A stretch of DNA of 64,000 nucleotides from Streptomyces sp. B21-105 (GCF_036898465.1 NZ_JARUMJ010000001.1:8184001-8248000); one strand, 5' to 3'; shown: positions 44,798 through 57,911, counted from the stretch's first letter. The notes: generated from the sequence alone by a model not told the origin. Translations and numbers: made by a program.

Positions 44798-45723
44798 AGG
44801 TCGTCACGATGGGCGTGCACGTACTCGACGTACTGGTGCGGCCGGTGCAGGAGATACCCGAGGGCCAGGGCGCGACCCTGGTGGACGACATCCGGATGAC
44901 CGCCGCCGGAACCGCCGGCGGCACCGCGCTCACCCTCGCCAAGCTGGGCGCCGAGGTGCGCACGGCGGGCGCCGTCGGCTCCGACCCGACCGGCGACATG
45001 CTGATCCAGCTGCTGGACAGGGGCGGCGTCGACACCGGTTTCCTGGTCCGCCGCACCGACACCGCCACCTCGGCGAGCGTCCTGCCGATCCGGCCCAACG
45101 GTGACCGTCCCTCGCTGCACCTGCTCGGCGCGAACATCACGTACAGCCCCGACGACGTCCCCTGGGACGCCCTCGCCGAGGCGACCCATCTGCACCTAGG
45201 CGGCCCGGAGCTGATCGGCGTCGACGCGGCGGCGCGCATCCTGTCGTACGCCAGGGAACACGGCGTCGTGACCTCCGTGGACCTGCTCGCCCCCGGCGTC
45301 CTCGGCAGCTTCGAGCAGATCGAGGCGGCCCTGCCGTACATCGACCATCTGCTGCCCAACGAGGACCAGGTCCTCGGCTTCACCGGCGAGGGCGACCTGC
45401 TCACCGGCGCCCGGAAGCTGCTGGCCGCCGGCGTGGGCGTCGTCGCCGTCACGCGCGGCGGGGACGGCGCGCTCGTGGTGACGGCGGACGGCGCGGAGCC
45501 GGTGCCCGCCTTCGAGATCGACGTCGTCGACACCACCGGATGCGGCGACGCGTTCTCCGCGGGCTACCTCAGGGGCGTCAGCCTGGGCCGTACGCCGGGC
45601 GACGCCGCCGTCCTCGGCAGCGCGGCCGCCGCTCTCGTCGCCCAGGGACTCGGCAGCGATCACGGCGACTTCGACCTCGCCGCCGCCGACGAGTTCGCCG
45701 CGACGCACAAGCCCCGCCAGTGA
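44794..45723 (+). CDS. PfkB-family carbohydrate kinase
   Basis: This 309-residue ribokinase-like enzyme has the N-terminal lid region GQGATLVDDIRMTAAGTAGGTALTLAKLGAEV, the PfkB-1 area GAVGSDPTGDML and the C-terminal signature DTTGCGDAFSAGYLRG with catalytic Asp. ATG at 44794 has AGGAGG upstream and overlaps the aldolase stop (ATGA). Together with the aldolase it forms a minimal ketose catabolic operon under the adjacent TetR regulator; the sugar is unknown. Confidence 0.93.
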   Translation: MKVVTMGVHVLDVLVRPVQEIPEGQGATLVDDIRMTAAGTAGGTALTLAKLGAEVRTAGAVGSDPTGDMLIQLLDRGGVDTGFLVRRTDTATSASVLPIRPNGDRPSLHLLGANITYSPDDVPWDALAEATHLHLGGPELIGVDAAARILSYAREHGVVTSVDLLAPGVLGSFEQIEAALPYIDHLLPNEDQVLGFTGEGDLLTGARKLLAAGVGVVAVTRGGDGALVVTADGAEPVPAFEIDVVDTTGCGDAFSAGYLRGVSLGRTPGDAAVLGSAAAALVAQGLGSDHGDFDLAAADEFAATHKPRQ

Positions 45724-45753
45724 GCTGACCGGGCGGGGGCGGGTCCCGTCAGC
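45724..45753 (+). terminator. Hairpin after kinase gene
   Basis: Stem GCTGACCGGG/CCCGTCAGC with one bulge begins at the kinase stop. Confidence 0.5.
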
Positions 45754-45755
45754 AA

Positions 45756-45823
45756 CCGGTCTGTCCCGGGGCCCGGTCTGTCCCGGGGCCCGGTCTGCCC
45801 CGGAGCCCGGTCTGTCCCGGGGG
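45756..45823. repeat. 17-bp tandem repeat, four units
   Basis: Four contiguous units CCGGTCTGTCCCGGGGC (two identical, two with one or two changes) occupy the gap between convergent kinase and CHAT genes. Each can pair on itself. Confidence 0.8.
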
Positions 45824-45828
45824 CGCGT

Positions 45829-48462
45829 TCAGGCCGCGCCGAACGCCGTGAACGCCCAGCCCGTCGCCTGGTGCAGGGCGTCTCCCGGGAGCGCGGCCCG
45901 TGCGTCCCGCAGGGCTTCGGCCAGGGACAGACCGCGACCCAGGCCTTCGTGCAGCGCCAGCATCAGGGGAACGACCGCCGCGTCGTTGACCGGTGCGCTG
46001 CTCGCGACCACGCCCGCCGTGCCCAGCGGCAGTAACGCCGTGACGAGACCGAGGAGTTCGTCCGCGCCGACCGACGCGAGCCGGGCGGTGTCGCAGCTGG
46101 AGAGGATGATCCGGTACGGGCTGCGGGCCAGCCGCTCGAAGTCGTGAACGATCAGCGGGCCGTCCGCCATGCGCAGCGAGGAGAACATGGGGCTGTCGGC
46201 GCGGAACGTGCCGTGCGCGGCGATGTGCGCCAGCGCCGCCCCGTCCAGCTCCGCCAGGACGCGCGGCACATGGGCGTCCTCCTGCTCCAGCACGACGGGG
46301 GCGCCGTACCGTCCGGCGACCTCCGGGACCTCGGCCCCGCAGGTCGCCAGCCCGGGCCCGCGCACCAGGACCTGACGTCCGCCCGGCGGTGGCTCCGTCT
46401 CCCGGGCCCGCAGCCAGCCGCTCGCCGACGGCGACACACTGACCACCCGCTCCCGCAGCGCCGGCAGCAGCGCCCACGGCACCCGGTGCAACCGGGCCGG
46501 CGGCACCACCACGACCGGGCCCGGCCCCAGCCGCCCGGCCGCCTCGCCGAGCAGCAGGTCCTCCAGCCGCCGTCCCATCGCCTCCACCACCGGCAGCCGT
46601 CCCTCCGCGCCGGGATGGGCCAGCCGCCGCAGCCCGGCCTGGACGTGTTCGGCCTCCCGCTCGGCGTCGGCCAGCAGCCCGCCCGCGAACCGGCGCACCC
46701 GGCCCGCCCCGCACAGCAGCACCTGCACCCGGCCGTCCAGCACGGCCAGTTCGACCAGCCGCGCCGCGCCGAGCCGGTCCAGCAGCCGCTTGGCATCGAA
46801 CCGTTCCCCGCCGAACCCCCCGGCCCCGAACCGGTCGCCGCTCCAGGGCGTGACCCCGCCCATGTGCAGGGTCCGTGAGCGGATCTCCCGCTCCAGGCGC
46901 CGCTGTTCGCGTTCCAGCGCCGGTACCGGCCGGCCGTCCCTGCGGGCGGCCTCCGCACGCGAGGCGATCACCCGGAACGCGGTGAGCCCGCCCAGCAGCG
47001 CCGGGTCGGCGGGCGGCCGGGTCGGCGGCGTGGACAGCGCCGTGGCCCGCCAGCGCTCGCTCCACGTCAGCAGTTGCCGCGGCCCGCCCCTCTCCAGACT
47101 GACCTGCTGGGCCAGTGCGGCCAGTTCCGCGCCGCGCGCGCTCGCGCGGGCCCGCAGCTCCGAGGCCCCCAGCGTCGTGCGGTGCTCGTCGAGGACGTCG
47201 AGGCCGCGGCGGCAGGCCTCCAGCACGCCCCGTCCGGAGCCGGCGGCCCGCGCCCACAGCGCCTGGGCCGCCCAACCCGTCACCCGGGCCAGCGGCGGAC
47301 CGCTGCGCCGGCTGCGCGCCGCGATCCGCAGATACCGCTCGGCATCCGAGGACCAGCCGAGATCCAGCGCGATCCGGCCCGCGAGCAGCCAGGCCTCCGG
47401 CGCCGCGGGCGCCTGGAAGGCCGCCAGCCGCTCGGCGAGCCGGGCCGCGTCCGCGACCAGGCGGCCCGAGCCCCGCCCGCCGGCGACCCGGGCCTCGATC
47501 AGCACGAGCCGCGCGTGCGCCTCCCACCAGGTGCGCCGCTGTCCCGCGAAGAGCCGCTCGGCCACTGCCGCGCGGGCGCTCGCGGTCGCCGGGTCGTCCG
47601 CCAGCCGGGCCGCCCGCGCCGCCGTCAGCAGCAGCTCCGCCTTGCGGGTGGACTGTCCGCCGATCCCGTCGAGCACGCCGATCGCGGCGTCCGCCCCGGC
47701 CAGCGCCTCCGGGGCGAGACCGGCCGCCATCAGGACCTCGCACCGCCGGATGGCCAGCATGAACGTCGGCGTGCCGAGCTTGTCGTACCGCTCCTGTGCC
47801 TCGTCGAGGAGCCGCAGCGCGGCGGGCACGTCCCCGGAGTGGAACGCGGCCAGCCCCCGGCTCTCCACCACGTCCGCCTTGTCGTGTTCCTGGCCGGTGG
47901 TGTCCCACAGCGCCTCGGCCGCCGCGAAGTCCGCCTCGGCCCGCTCCACCGCCCCGAGAGCCAGGTGCACGGTGGCGCGCAGGGTGCGGGCGCGCGCCGT
48001 CCAGATGACGTCGTCCGCCTGACGCAGCACGGGTATCGCCCGGCGGACGTCCTCCAGAGCCTCGCGATGACGGCCGAGCACCCACAGCGAGTAGGCCCGC
48101 CGGTAGAGCACCCGCGCGCGGGTGTGCCCCGTGCCGCGGGCGACGCCCCGCTCGAACGCGGCCAGCCCCTGCCGGGTGCGGCCCGCGTGTACCAGCGCCA
48201 CGCCGAGCGTGCCGAGGACGTCCGCCTCACGCTCGGCCGAGTCGGAGCGGGCCGCGAGGTCCCGGGCGCGGCGCAGATGGTCGAGGGCGAGCCGGACGTC
48301 CCCCCAGTCCCGCTGCCAGATGCCGATCACCTGATGGGCGACCGAGGCGTGCAACGGCGTCGGATCGGTGTCGAGCACCTCCTCCGCCCGCGACAACGCG
48401 TCGCCCGGGGCGGCGAAGACCATCGGCAGCAGTTCGAGAACCGAGTCGTTTCCCGCTGTCAC
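45829..48462 (-). CDS. CHAT-domain protein with TPR-like repeats
   Basis: This 877-residue cytosolic protein has TPR-like helical repeats over about residues 20-480 (for example YRRAYSLWVLGRHREALEDVRRAI). A C-terminal CHAT caspase-like protease follows (about 580-877) with catalytic His in AHIAAHGTF (~749) and Cys in ILSSCDTAR (~786), then the family ending GTAGVVASSAPVND. GTG at 48462 is preferred over 48498: seven bases upstream is a -10-like TACCAT, which suggests a leaderless transcript. It is divergent from an intracellular subtilase/sigma factor operon across iterons. The role suggested is a sensor protease activated through the repeats (inference). Confidence 0.92.
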   Translation of the reverse strand: MTAGNDSVLELLPMVFAAPGDALSRAEEVLDTDPTPLHASVAHQVIGIWQRDWGDVRLALDHLRRARDLAARSDSAEREADVLGTLGVALVHAGRTRQGLAAFERGVARGTGHTRARVLYRRAYSLWVLGRHREALEDVRRAIPVLRQADDVIWTARARTLRATVHLALGAVERAEADFAAAEALWDTTGQEHDKADVVESRGLAAFHSGDVPAALRLLDEAQERYDKLGTPTFMLAIRRCEVLMAAGLAPEALAGADAAIGVLDGIGGQSTRKAELLLTAARAARLADDPATASARAAVAERLFAGQRRTWWEAHARLVLIEARVAGGRGSGRLVADAARLAERLAAFQAPAAPEAWLLAGRIALDLGWSSDAERYLRIAARSRRSGPPLARVTGWAAQALWARAAGSGRGVLEACRRGLDVLDEHRTTLGASELRARASARGAELAALAQQVSLERGGPRQLLTWSERWRATALSTPPTRPPADPALLGGLTAFRVIASRAEAARRDGRPVPALEREQRRLEREIRSRTLHMGGVTPWSGDRFGAGGFGGERFDAKRLLDRLGAARLVELAVLDGRVQVLLCGAGRVRRFAGGLLADAEREAEHVQAGLRRLAHPGAEGRLPVVEAMGRRLEDLLLGEAAGRLGPGPVVVVPPARLHRVPWALLPALRERVVSVSPSASGWLRARETEPPPGGRQVLVRGPGLATCGAEVPEVAGRYGAPVVLEQEDAHVPRVLAELDGAALAHIAAHGTFRADSPMFSSLRMADGPLIVHDFERLARSPYRIILSSCDTARLASVGADELLGLVTALLPLGTAGVVASSAPVNDAAVVPLMLALHEGLGRGLSLAEALRDARAALPGDALHQATGWAFTAFGAA

Positions 48463-48530
48463 CCCAGGGATGGTAGTGCTCAGGGCCGCCGACCACACCG
48501 GTGCGCGACAAAGGCACGCGCGGCCGCAAC

Positions 48531-48635
48531 CGCACCACCCTCATCCGCCGTCGCACCACCTGTACCCGCCGTCGCACCACCCGTATCCGCGGTCGCACCA
48601 CCTGTATCCGCCGTCGCACCACCTGTATCAGACGA
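48531..48635. repeat. Five 21-bp iterons in CHAT/subtilase divergent promoter
   Basis: Five contiguous units of exactly 21 bases, consensus CGCACCACCTGTATCCGCCGT, differ at a few positions each. A period of 21 bases places each unit on the same face of the helix. They end 54 bases before the subtilase ATG and begin about 70 bases from the CHAT start. Confidence 0.88.
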
Positions 48636-48688
48636 CCGCCTCGCGGCTCACTCTGACGACCACCGGCCTGCACAGGGGAGGACACGCC

Positions 48689-50110
48689 ATGGCACCGCAG
48701 CGTTTCCACGAGCAGTTCGACCAGATCCAGCGTTCGCTGCCCGACGTCCCGTTGGCGATGGGCCCGGACGACTCCGCCGAGTTCATCTACGAGAAGGGCG
48801 TCGTCCTGGCCCGTGACGGCGAGGAGGCCCAGGTCGTCGAGGACGCCGTCCGCACGCACTTCACCGCGACCGAGGGCCTGGTCGCGGACCACGTGCGCCG
48901 CGCGGGCCCGCAGGCCAACCGGTCGGGCATCACCCGTATCCGGGTCGGCGACCCGGGCGAGGGCGGCCGCGCCGCCGACCACGCCGTGGCGGGGGCGTTG
49001 CGCGCGCTGCGGGAGACGGAGGGCCGCGCGGGCCGCCGGCTGGTCAGCCGCAACCACGTGGTGTCGATCGCGGTGAACGCCTGCCCCGGCGACGAGCCGG
49101 TGCCCGCGCCCCGCACCGGGCCGCCCAACCCCGGCGCCGCGGCGACGCCGTACGACCCGGCGCGCGCCGTCGGCGTCCTCGTCGTCGACACCGGCCTCAC
49201 GCACGACTACCGCTCCTACCCGCTGCTGGCGCACACCGACGGCGACCTCCAGGTCAGGGAGACCGACGAGGCCGGCGTCCTGCGGCAGTACGTCGGCCAC
49301 GGCACGTTCATCGCCGGGATCGTCGCGGCCGTCGCGCCGAACACCGACGTCACCGTGCGCGGCACGCTCAACGACGCGGGCGCGATCCTGGAGTCCGAGT
49401 TCGGCGAGCGACTCTTCGACGCCGTCGAGGACGGCTGGCCCGACATCCTCAGCCTGTCCGCGGGCACCTCCAACGGCCGCGTCGACGGTCTGCTCGGCGT
49501 CGCCGCCTTCATGGACGAACTCCGCTCGCACCACACCCTGTTGGTCGCCGCCGCCGGCAACAACGCGAGCGCGGCGCCGTTCTGGCCGGCCGCCTACGCC
49601 GCCCTGCCCGAACACGCCGACGCGGTCCTGTCGGTGGGCGCGCTGCGCGGCGACGGCACGTTCGGCGCGTGCTTCAGCAACCACGGCCCCTGGGTGACGG
49701 CGTACGCCCCCGGCGAGCGGCTGGTCAGCGCCTTCACCGGCTTCGGCACGCCCGTCCCGTACGTCTACCAGCACTCCACCTACGACGCCTGCCGCTACGG
49801 CTTCTCCTACTCCTGCACCTGCCGGTCCCCGCGCCACACCGGGGTGTTGAGCGAGGAGCGGCAGGCCGCCCCGGGCAAGCCGGACCAGGTGATGTTCGAA
49901 GGCCTCGCGTCCTGGAGCGGCACGTCGTTCGCGACCCCGGTGGCCGCGGGCCTCGTCGCCGCGCACATGACCACGAACCAGCTGACCGACCCCCGGGCCG
50001 CCGCCCGCCAACTGCTGGCGGGCAACGCCGAGTTCGCCGAGGTGCGGGGCGTCCATGTGCCGGCCCTGCTGCCGCCCACCTGGCGGCCGGTCCCGGTCGG
50101 TGCCGCGTGA
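48689..50110 (+). CDS. Intracellular subtilisin-like serine protease (S8)
   Basis: This 473-residue protease has a complete triad: Asp in VVDTGL (~166), His in VGHGTFIAGI (~204) and Ser in SGTSFATPVAAG (~411), with oxyanion Asn in AAAGNN. There is no signal peptide, so it acts inside the cell. An N-terminal domain of ~150 residues (PDDSAEFIYEKGVVLARDG) is not the usual export propeptide. A Cys-rich insert (DACRYGFSYSCTCR, ~366-380) precedes the Ser motif. ATG at 48689 follows GGGGAGG. It is co-transcribed with a sigma factor seven bases downstream and diverges from the CHAT gene. Confidence 0.92.
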   Translation: MAPQRFHEQFDQIQRSLPDVPLAMGPDDSAEFIYEKGVVLARDGEEAQVVEDAVRTHFTATEGLVADHVRRAGPQANRSGITRIRVGDPGEGGRAADHAVAGALRALRETEGRAGRRLVSRNHVVSIAVNACPGDEPVPAPRTGPPNPGAAATPYDPARAVGVLVVDTGLTHDYRSYPLLAHTDGDLQVRETDEAGVLRQYVGHGTFIAGIVAAVAPNTDVTVRGTLNDAGAILESEFGERLFDAVEDGWPDILSLSAGTSNGRVDGLLGVAAFMDELRSHHTLLVAAAGNNASAAPFWPAAYAALPEHADAVLSVGALRGDGTFGACFSNHGPWVTAYAPGERLVSAFTGFGTPVPYVYQHSTYDACRYGFSYSCTCRSPRHTGVLSEERQAAPGKPDQVMFEGLASWSGTSFATPVAAGLVAAHMTTNQLTDPRAAARQLLAGNAEFAEVRGVHVPALLPPTWRPVPVGAA

Positions 50111-50117
50111 GGGCCTC

Positions 50118-50756
50118 ATGACGTCCGGCACGGACCCCGCCACGGCGTACGATGACAGGCCGTACACGAGGGGTGGGACGGTGGACCGTACTGAGGTCGG
50201 CGCGCTCGTCCAGTCCGCCGTCGACGGCGATGCGGCGGCCTGGAAGGGCCTGGTGGACGGGCTGAGCCCACTGGTGTGGTCGGTGGTGCGCGCCCACCGG
50301 CTCTCGGACGCCGACGGTCACGAGGTGTACCAGACCGTCTGGTTCCGCTTCGCCCAGCACCTCGGGCGGATCCGTGAGCCCCACAAGGCGGGGTCATGGC
50401 TCGCGAGTACCGCGCGCAACGAGTGCCTGAAAGTGATCAAGGGCTTGCGGCGGCTGACTCCGACCGACGATCCCCGACTGCTCGACCGGGCCAGTGAGGA
50501 CCGCACGCCCGAGCAGTCGGTGCTGGACTCGGAGGAGGCGGCCGCCCAGGGCGAGCGCGTGCGGTTCCTGTGGCAGGAGTTCGAGGCGCTCGGCGAGCGC
50601 TGCCGGCAACTGCTGCGGGTGCTGATCGCCTCGCCGCCGCCCAGCTACCAGGAGGTGTCGGCCGCCCTGGGCATCGCCGTGGGCAGCATCGGCCCGATGC
50701 GCCAGCGGTGTCTGCGCCGGCTGCGCGCCCGACTCGACGCACGGGGAGCTCTGTGA
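50118..50756 (+). CDS. RNA polymerase sigma factor, sigma-70 family (ECF-like)
   Basis: This 212-residue factor has region 2 (about residues 45-115, LVWSVVRAHRLSDADGHEVYQTVWFRFAQHLGRI) and region 4 (about 155-205, SYQEVSAALGIAVGSIGPMRQRCLRRLRARL). Region 3 is lacking, as in ECF factors. ATG at 50118 follows GAGGG, seven bases after the protease stop. The stop overlaps the next gene (GTGA). It would redirect transcription once released or activated by the local proteases (inference). Confidence 0.91.
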   Translation: MTSGTDPATAYDDRPYTRGGTVDRTEVGALVQSAVDGDAAAWKGLVDGLSPLVWSVVRAHRLSDADGHEVYQTVWFRFAQHLGRIREPHKAGSWLASTARNECLKVIKGLRRLTPTDDPRLLDRASEDRTPEQSVLDSEEAAAQGERVRFLWQEFEALGERCRQLLRVLIASPPPSYQEVSAALGIAVGSIGPMRQRCLRRLRARLDARGAL

Positions 50757-51289
50757 ACGCCATGAGCGAGATGGACGGTATGAACGGCACGGACCGTGTG
50801 GACGACGACGGCGATCCGGACGACTTCTTCGATGACGTCCCCTTCGTCGACGCAGAGTTCGACCACGACCCGATGGAGGAGGAACTCCGGGGAGCCGCCG
50901 CCGTCCTGGACCCGGTGCCGGCCGAGCTGCGGCAGGCCGCCGTCGAGGCCTACGCGCTGCACGACCTGGACGCGCGGATCGCCGAGCTGACCTTCGACTC
51001 GCTGGTCGACGCCGTCCCGGTGCGGGGGGCGGTGGACGTGCCGCGGATGCTGACGTTCCACTCGGACGGGCTCACTGTCGACGTCGAGGTGACCGAGGAC
51101 GGGCTGCTGGGACAACTGCTGCCGCCGCAGCCCGCGTCGATCGAGGTCCTGCACGGCCCCCGGGCCGGCGCCGCGCTCACCGCCGACGACCTGGGCCGTT
51201 TCACCTCCGCCGCACCGCCCGCCGGCCCGTTCGCCCTGCGGCTGCGGACCGGCGGAGACGTGGTCGTCACGGAGTGGCTGCGCGCCTGA
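50753..51289 (+). CDS. Acidic hypothetical protein linked to sigma factor
   Basis: This 178-residue hydrophilic protein has an N-terminal acidic stretch (DDFFDDVPFVDAEFDHDPMEEEL), a helical region LRQAAVEAYALHDLDARIAEL and a beta-rich C-terminus (LLTFHSDGLTVDVEVTEDGLLGQLLPPQP...). I recall this type downstream of ECF-like sigma genes in other actinobacteria, usually unnamed. GTG at 50753 overlaps the sigma stop. An anti-sigma or adaptor role is possible but unproven. Confidence 0.8.
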   Translation: MNAMSEMDGMNGTDRVDDDGDPDDFFDDVPFVDAEFDHDPMEEELRGAAAVLDPVPAELRQAAVEAYALHDLDARIAELTFDSLVDAVPVRGAVDVPRMLTFHSDGLTVDVEVTEDGLLGQLLPPQPASIEVLHGPRAGAALTADDLGRFTSAAPPAGPFALRLRTGGDVVVTEWLRA

Positions 51290-51394
51290 GGCCCTTCGCC
51301 CCGCAGGACGGATCGCGCGGGACACGCGCGGGACGGATCGCGCGGGACGGATCGTGGGCGACGGCCGGCCGGTGACGGTCTCGGACCGAGACGC

Positions 51395-52192
51395 TCAGCC
51401 GGTGACCGCGTCCACGAGAGCCGCCAGCGCGGAGGCGAGCCGGGTGAGTCCCGGGCCGGCCGGGCCGCCCGGCTCGCTCATGTAGGTGTCCCGGCGGATC
51501 TCCACCATCAGCGCGCTCACCCGGGCGTCCTTCCCGTAGTACTCGAGGGGTACGTACGTCCCCGCGAACGGGCTGTCGAAGCCCGTGTCGCCGATCTCCC
51601 CGAACGCCGTCCGCGCGGCCGCCGCCAGCTCCGGCGGAGTGTGGAAGCCGTCCGCGCCCAGGCACACCGCCGGCCGCGGCCCGTCGCCGTGCAGCTCGTA
51701 GGGGAGCGGCGCGGCGGGATACGAGTGCACGTCGATGACGACGACCCGGCCGACGACCGCGAGCCGTTCGCCGACGGCGGCGGCCATCGCCCGGGCGTAC
51801 GGCCGGAAGTAGCGGGCCAGCAACGGCTCGGGGTCGGTGTCCTCGGGCCGCAGCGGTTCGCGGTGCGTGGTCCGGGTGTAGACGGCGCCCATGCCGACGG
51901 CCCGCATCTCCTCCCGCTCGTCCGGGAACCGCTCCGGGTCGACGACCAGGCGCGACAGCCGGTTCACGAAACGCCAGGGCGTAGCACCCGCCAGCCGGGC
52001 CGCCTCCTCGGCGATCCGCGCGGTGTGCGCGTCCGTGATGTGGTCCAGCTCCCGCTCCAGCGCCCCGTCGTCCAGCACGATGCCCGCCCGCACCTCGGCC
52101 GGTATCTCCCGCGCCGAGTGCGGCACATGGAGGATCACCGGAGAGCCGGCGTCGCCGGGAAGGAACGTGAAGGACGGTGCGTCAGGGGTCAT
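51395..52192 (-). CDS. N-formylglutamate amidohydrolase family protein
   Basis: This 265-residue metallohydrolase has HVPHSAREIP near the N-terminus, DHITDAHT, FPDEREEM, and the metal-site motif VVVIDVHSYP. The family (HutG-type) hydrolyses N-formylglutamate at the end of histidine degradation. No other hut gene is nearby, so another formamide or amide may be the substrate. ATG at 52192 follows GGAGCAGCCCC. It is convergent with the sigma/acidic-protein operon. Confidence 0.88.
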   Translation of the reverse strand: MTPDAPSFTFLPGDAGSPVILHVPHSAREIPAEVRAGIVLDDGALERELDHITDAHTARIAEEAARLAGATPWRFVNRLSRLVVDPERFPDEREEMRAVGMGAVYTRTTHREPLRPEDTDPEPLLARYFRPYARAMAAAVGERLAVVGRVVVIDVHSYPAAPLPYELHGDGPRPAVCLGADGFHTPPELAAAARTAFGEIGDTGFDSPFAGTYVPLEYYGKDARVSALMVEIRRDTYMSEPGGPAGPGLTRLASALAALVDAVTG

Positions 52193-52279
52193 GGGGCTGC
52201 TCCGGGGGCGTTGTCAGTGGCGTGGTGCATGATCGGAGACGTCATCACAGCACGACGGCGCAGAGGGCGGGACAGCGGC

Positions 52280-52621
52280 ATGGCACCGACGAACGAGCAG
52301 GTCACGGGGCACACCTTCCTGAAGGCGCTGTACCGGGACGACTACTACCCGGATCACCTGGTGGACCGGGGCACGGAGATCCTGCTGCGGCTGTGCGAGC
52401 GGGTCGAGGCCGAGTCGCCCGCCGGTCTCGACGCGCTGTACGCCCTCACCCACGCCGCCACCGAGGAGTTCAACGCCTTGCAGGACGCCTTCTGGGAGGC
52501 CGACAGCGAGATCGAGACCGTGGCCCGGGAGGAGATAGCCGGGGACTTCTGGTTCGTCGCCCGGGCCTACGGCTTCGCGGACGCGGACGTGGAGAAGCTG
52601 ATCGCCCCCCGGGACTGGTGA
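52280..52621 (+). CDS. DUF5713 family protein
   Basis: This 113-residue acidic helical protein, with landmarks TFLKALYRDDYYPDHLVDRG and ALTHAATEEFNALQDAFWEA, matches the DUF5713 pattern as I remember it. Function is unknown. It diverges from the amidohydrolase gene. No strong ribosome site precedes ATG 52280. Confidence 0.85.
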   Translation: MAPTNEQVTGHTFLKALYRDDYYPDHLVDRGTEILLRLCERVEAESPAGLDALYALTHAATEEFNALQDAFWEADSEIETVAREEIAGDFWFVARAYGFADADVEKLIAPRDW

Positions 52622-52798
52622 GCACGGGGCCGCGCAGTGGCCGACGTGGGGCACCCGGCGGACGTGCCGCGCACGGCGCTCACCGCCGGAACGGCGGACA
52701 TGCCGCGCCCGGGGCGACGTGCCGCGCCCCGGCCGGGTGGTGCCGGTCGGGGCGCGGAGGGTGCCGTACGGACGCGTGCGGCGCTCGGCCGCGTCGCG

Positions 52799-56792
<3,994 letters not shown>

Positions 56793-56806
56793 CCCTGGTG
56801 ACTCCG

Positions 56807-57904
56807 TCAGTCGTGCAGGGCGGACATCTCGCCCTGCACGACCCCCTCGGCGGTGCGCTGCTGCGGAATGACGACGGCGCCCGACTGCAACGCCACCGTG
56901 CGGGCGGGCGCCGGGATCCGGATGCCCTCCTCGCGGTAGCGGCGGTGCAGCCGCTTGATGAACTCGTGCTTGATCCGGTACTGGTCGCTGAACTCGCCGA
57001 CGCCCAGGATCACGGTGAAGCCGATCCGCGAGTCGCCGAAGGTGTGGAAGCGGATCGCGGGCTCGTGGTCCGGCAGGGCGCCGTCCACGCCCTCCATGAC
57101 CTCCGCGATGACCTCCGAGGTCACCTGCTCCACGTGCTCCAGGTCGCTGTCGTAGGCCACGCCCACCTGCACCAGGATCGTCAACTGCTGCTCGGGACGC
57201 ATGTAGTTGGTCATGTTCGTCTTCGCGAGCTGCCCGTTGGGGATGACGACCAGGTTGTTGGAGAGCGCGCGCACGGTCGTCTGACGCCAGTTGATGTCCT
57301 CGACGTATCCTTCCTCGCCGCTGCTCAGCTTGATGTAGTCACCGCGCTGGACGGTCTTGGAGGCGAGGATGTGGATGCCGGCGAAGAGGTTCGCCAGGGT
57401 GTCCTGGAGGGCGAGGGCGACCGCGAGACCACCGACGCCCAGGGCGGTGAGCAGCGGGGCTATGGAGATGCCCAGCGTCTGCAGCATCACCAGGAAGCCG
57501 ATCGCCAGGACCAGGATCCGGGTGATGTTGACGAAGATGGTGGCCGACCCTGCGACGCCGGAGCGCGACGTCGTCAGCGTCTGCACCAGTCCGGCGACGA
57601 CCCGCGCCGCCGACACCGTCACCACGAAGATCAGCAGCACCGTCAGACACTGGTTGACGGTGTGCTGGACCGCTTTCGTCAGCGGCAGCACCGCGGCGGC
57701 GGCCGCCGCGCCGCCCGCGATCGCCGCCCACGGCACGACGGTGCGCAGCGCGTCCACGACGACGTCGTCGCCGCTCCACTTCGTGCGCTTGGCGTGCTTG
57801 GCCAGCCAGCGCAGCACGGTGCGCGACAGGAAGGCCGTCAACAGACCGGTGGCCAGGGCGATTCCGGCGATGACGCCGTCGTCGAGGGTCAGTACGCGGT
57901 TCAC
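56807..57904 (-). CDS. Small-conductance mechanosensitive channel (MscS family)
   Basis: This 365-residue membrane channel has four hydrophobic segments (about 10-30, 50-75, 85-105, 120-145), then the pore helix VGGLAVALALQDTLANLFAGIHIL. The beta-domain follows with GDYIKL..EEGYVEDINWRQTTVR and NNLVVIPNGQLAKTNMTNY. The C-terminal cytoplasmic domain is shorter than in E. coli relatives. GTG at 57904 follows GGAGGTGACCG. It protects against osmotic downshock. Its stop is 14 bases from the peptidase stop, convergent. Confidence 0.93.
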   Translation of the reverse strand: MNRVLTLDDGVIAGIALATGLLTAFLSRTVLRWLAKHAKRTKWSGDDVVVDALRTVVPWAAIAGGAAAAAAVLPLTKAVQHTVNQCLTVLLIFVVTVSAARVVAGLVQTLTTSRSGVAGSATIFVNITRILVLAIGFLVMLQTLGISIAPLLTALGVGGLAVALALQDTLANLFAGIHILASKTVQRGDYIKLSSGEEGYVEDINWRQTTVRALSNNLVVIPNGQLAKTNMTNYMRPEQQLTILVQVGVAYDSDLEHVEQVTSEVIAEVMEGVDGALPDHEPAIRFHTFGDSRIGFTVILGVGEFSDQYRIKHEFIKRLHRRYREEGIRIPAPARTVALQSGAVVIPQQRTAEGVVQGEMSALHD

Positions 57905-57911
57905 CGGTCAC

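Noticed and set aside
48531..48635. Coding of Pro-Ser-His-His-Leu-Tyr heptapeptides by the iterons
   Set aside because: A 21-base repeat gives heptapeptides in all frames. The plus-strand frame has no ribosome site at a suitable start and the subtilase has a good start downstream.
48531..48635. CRISPR array
   Set aside because: Units are contiguous with no spacers, and no cas genes are nearby.
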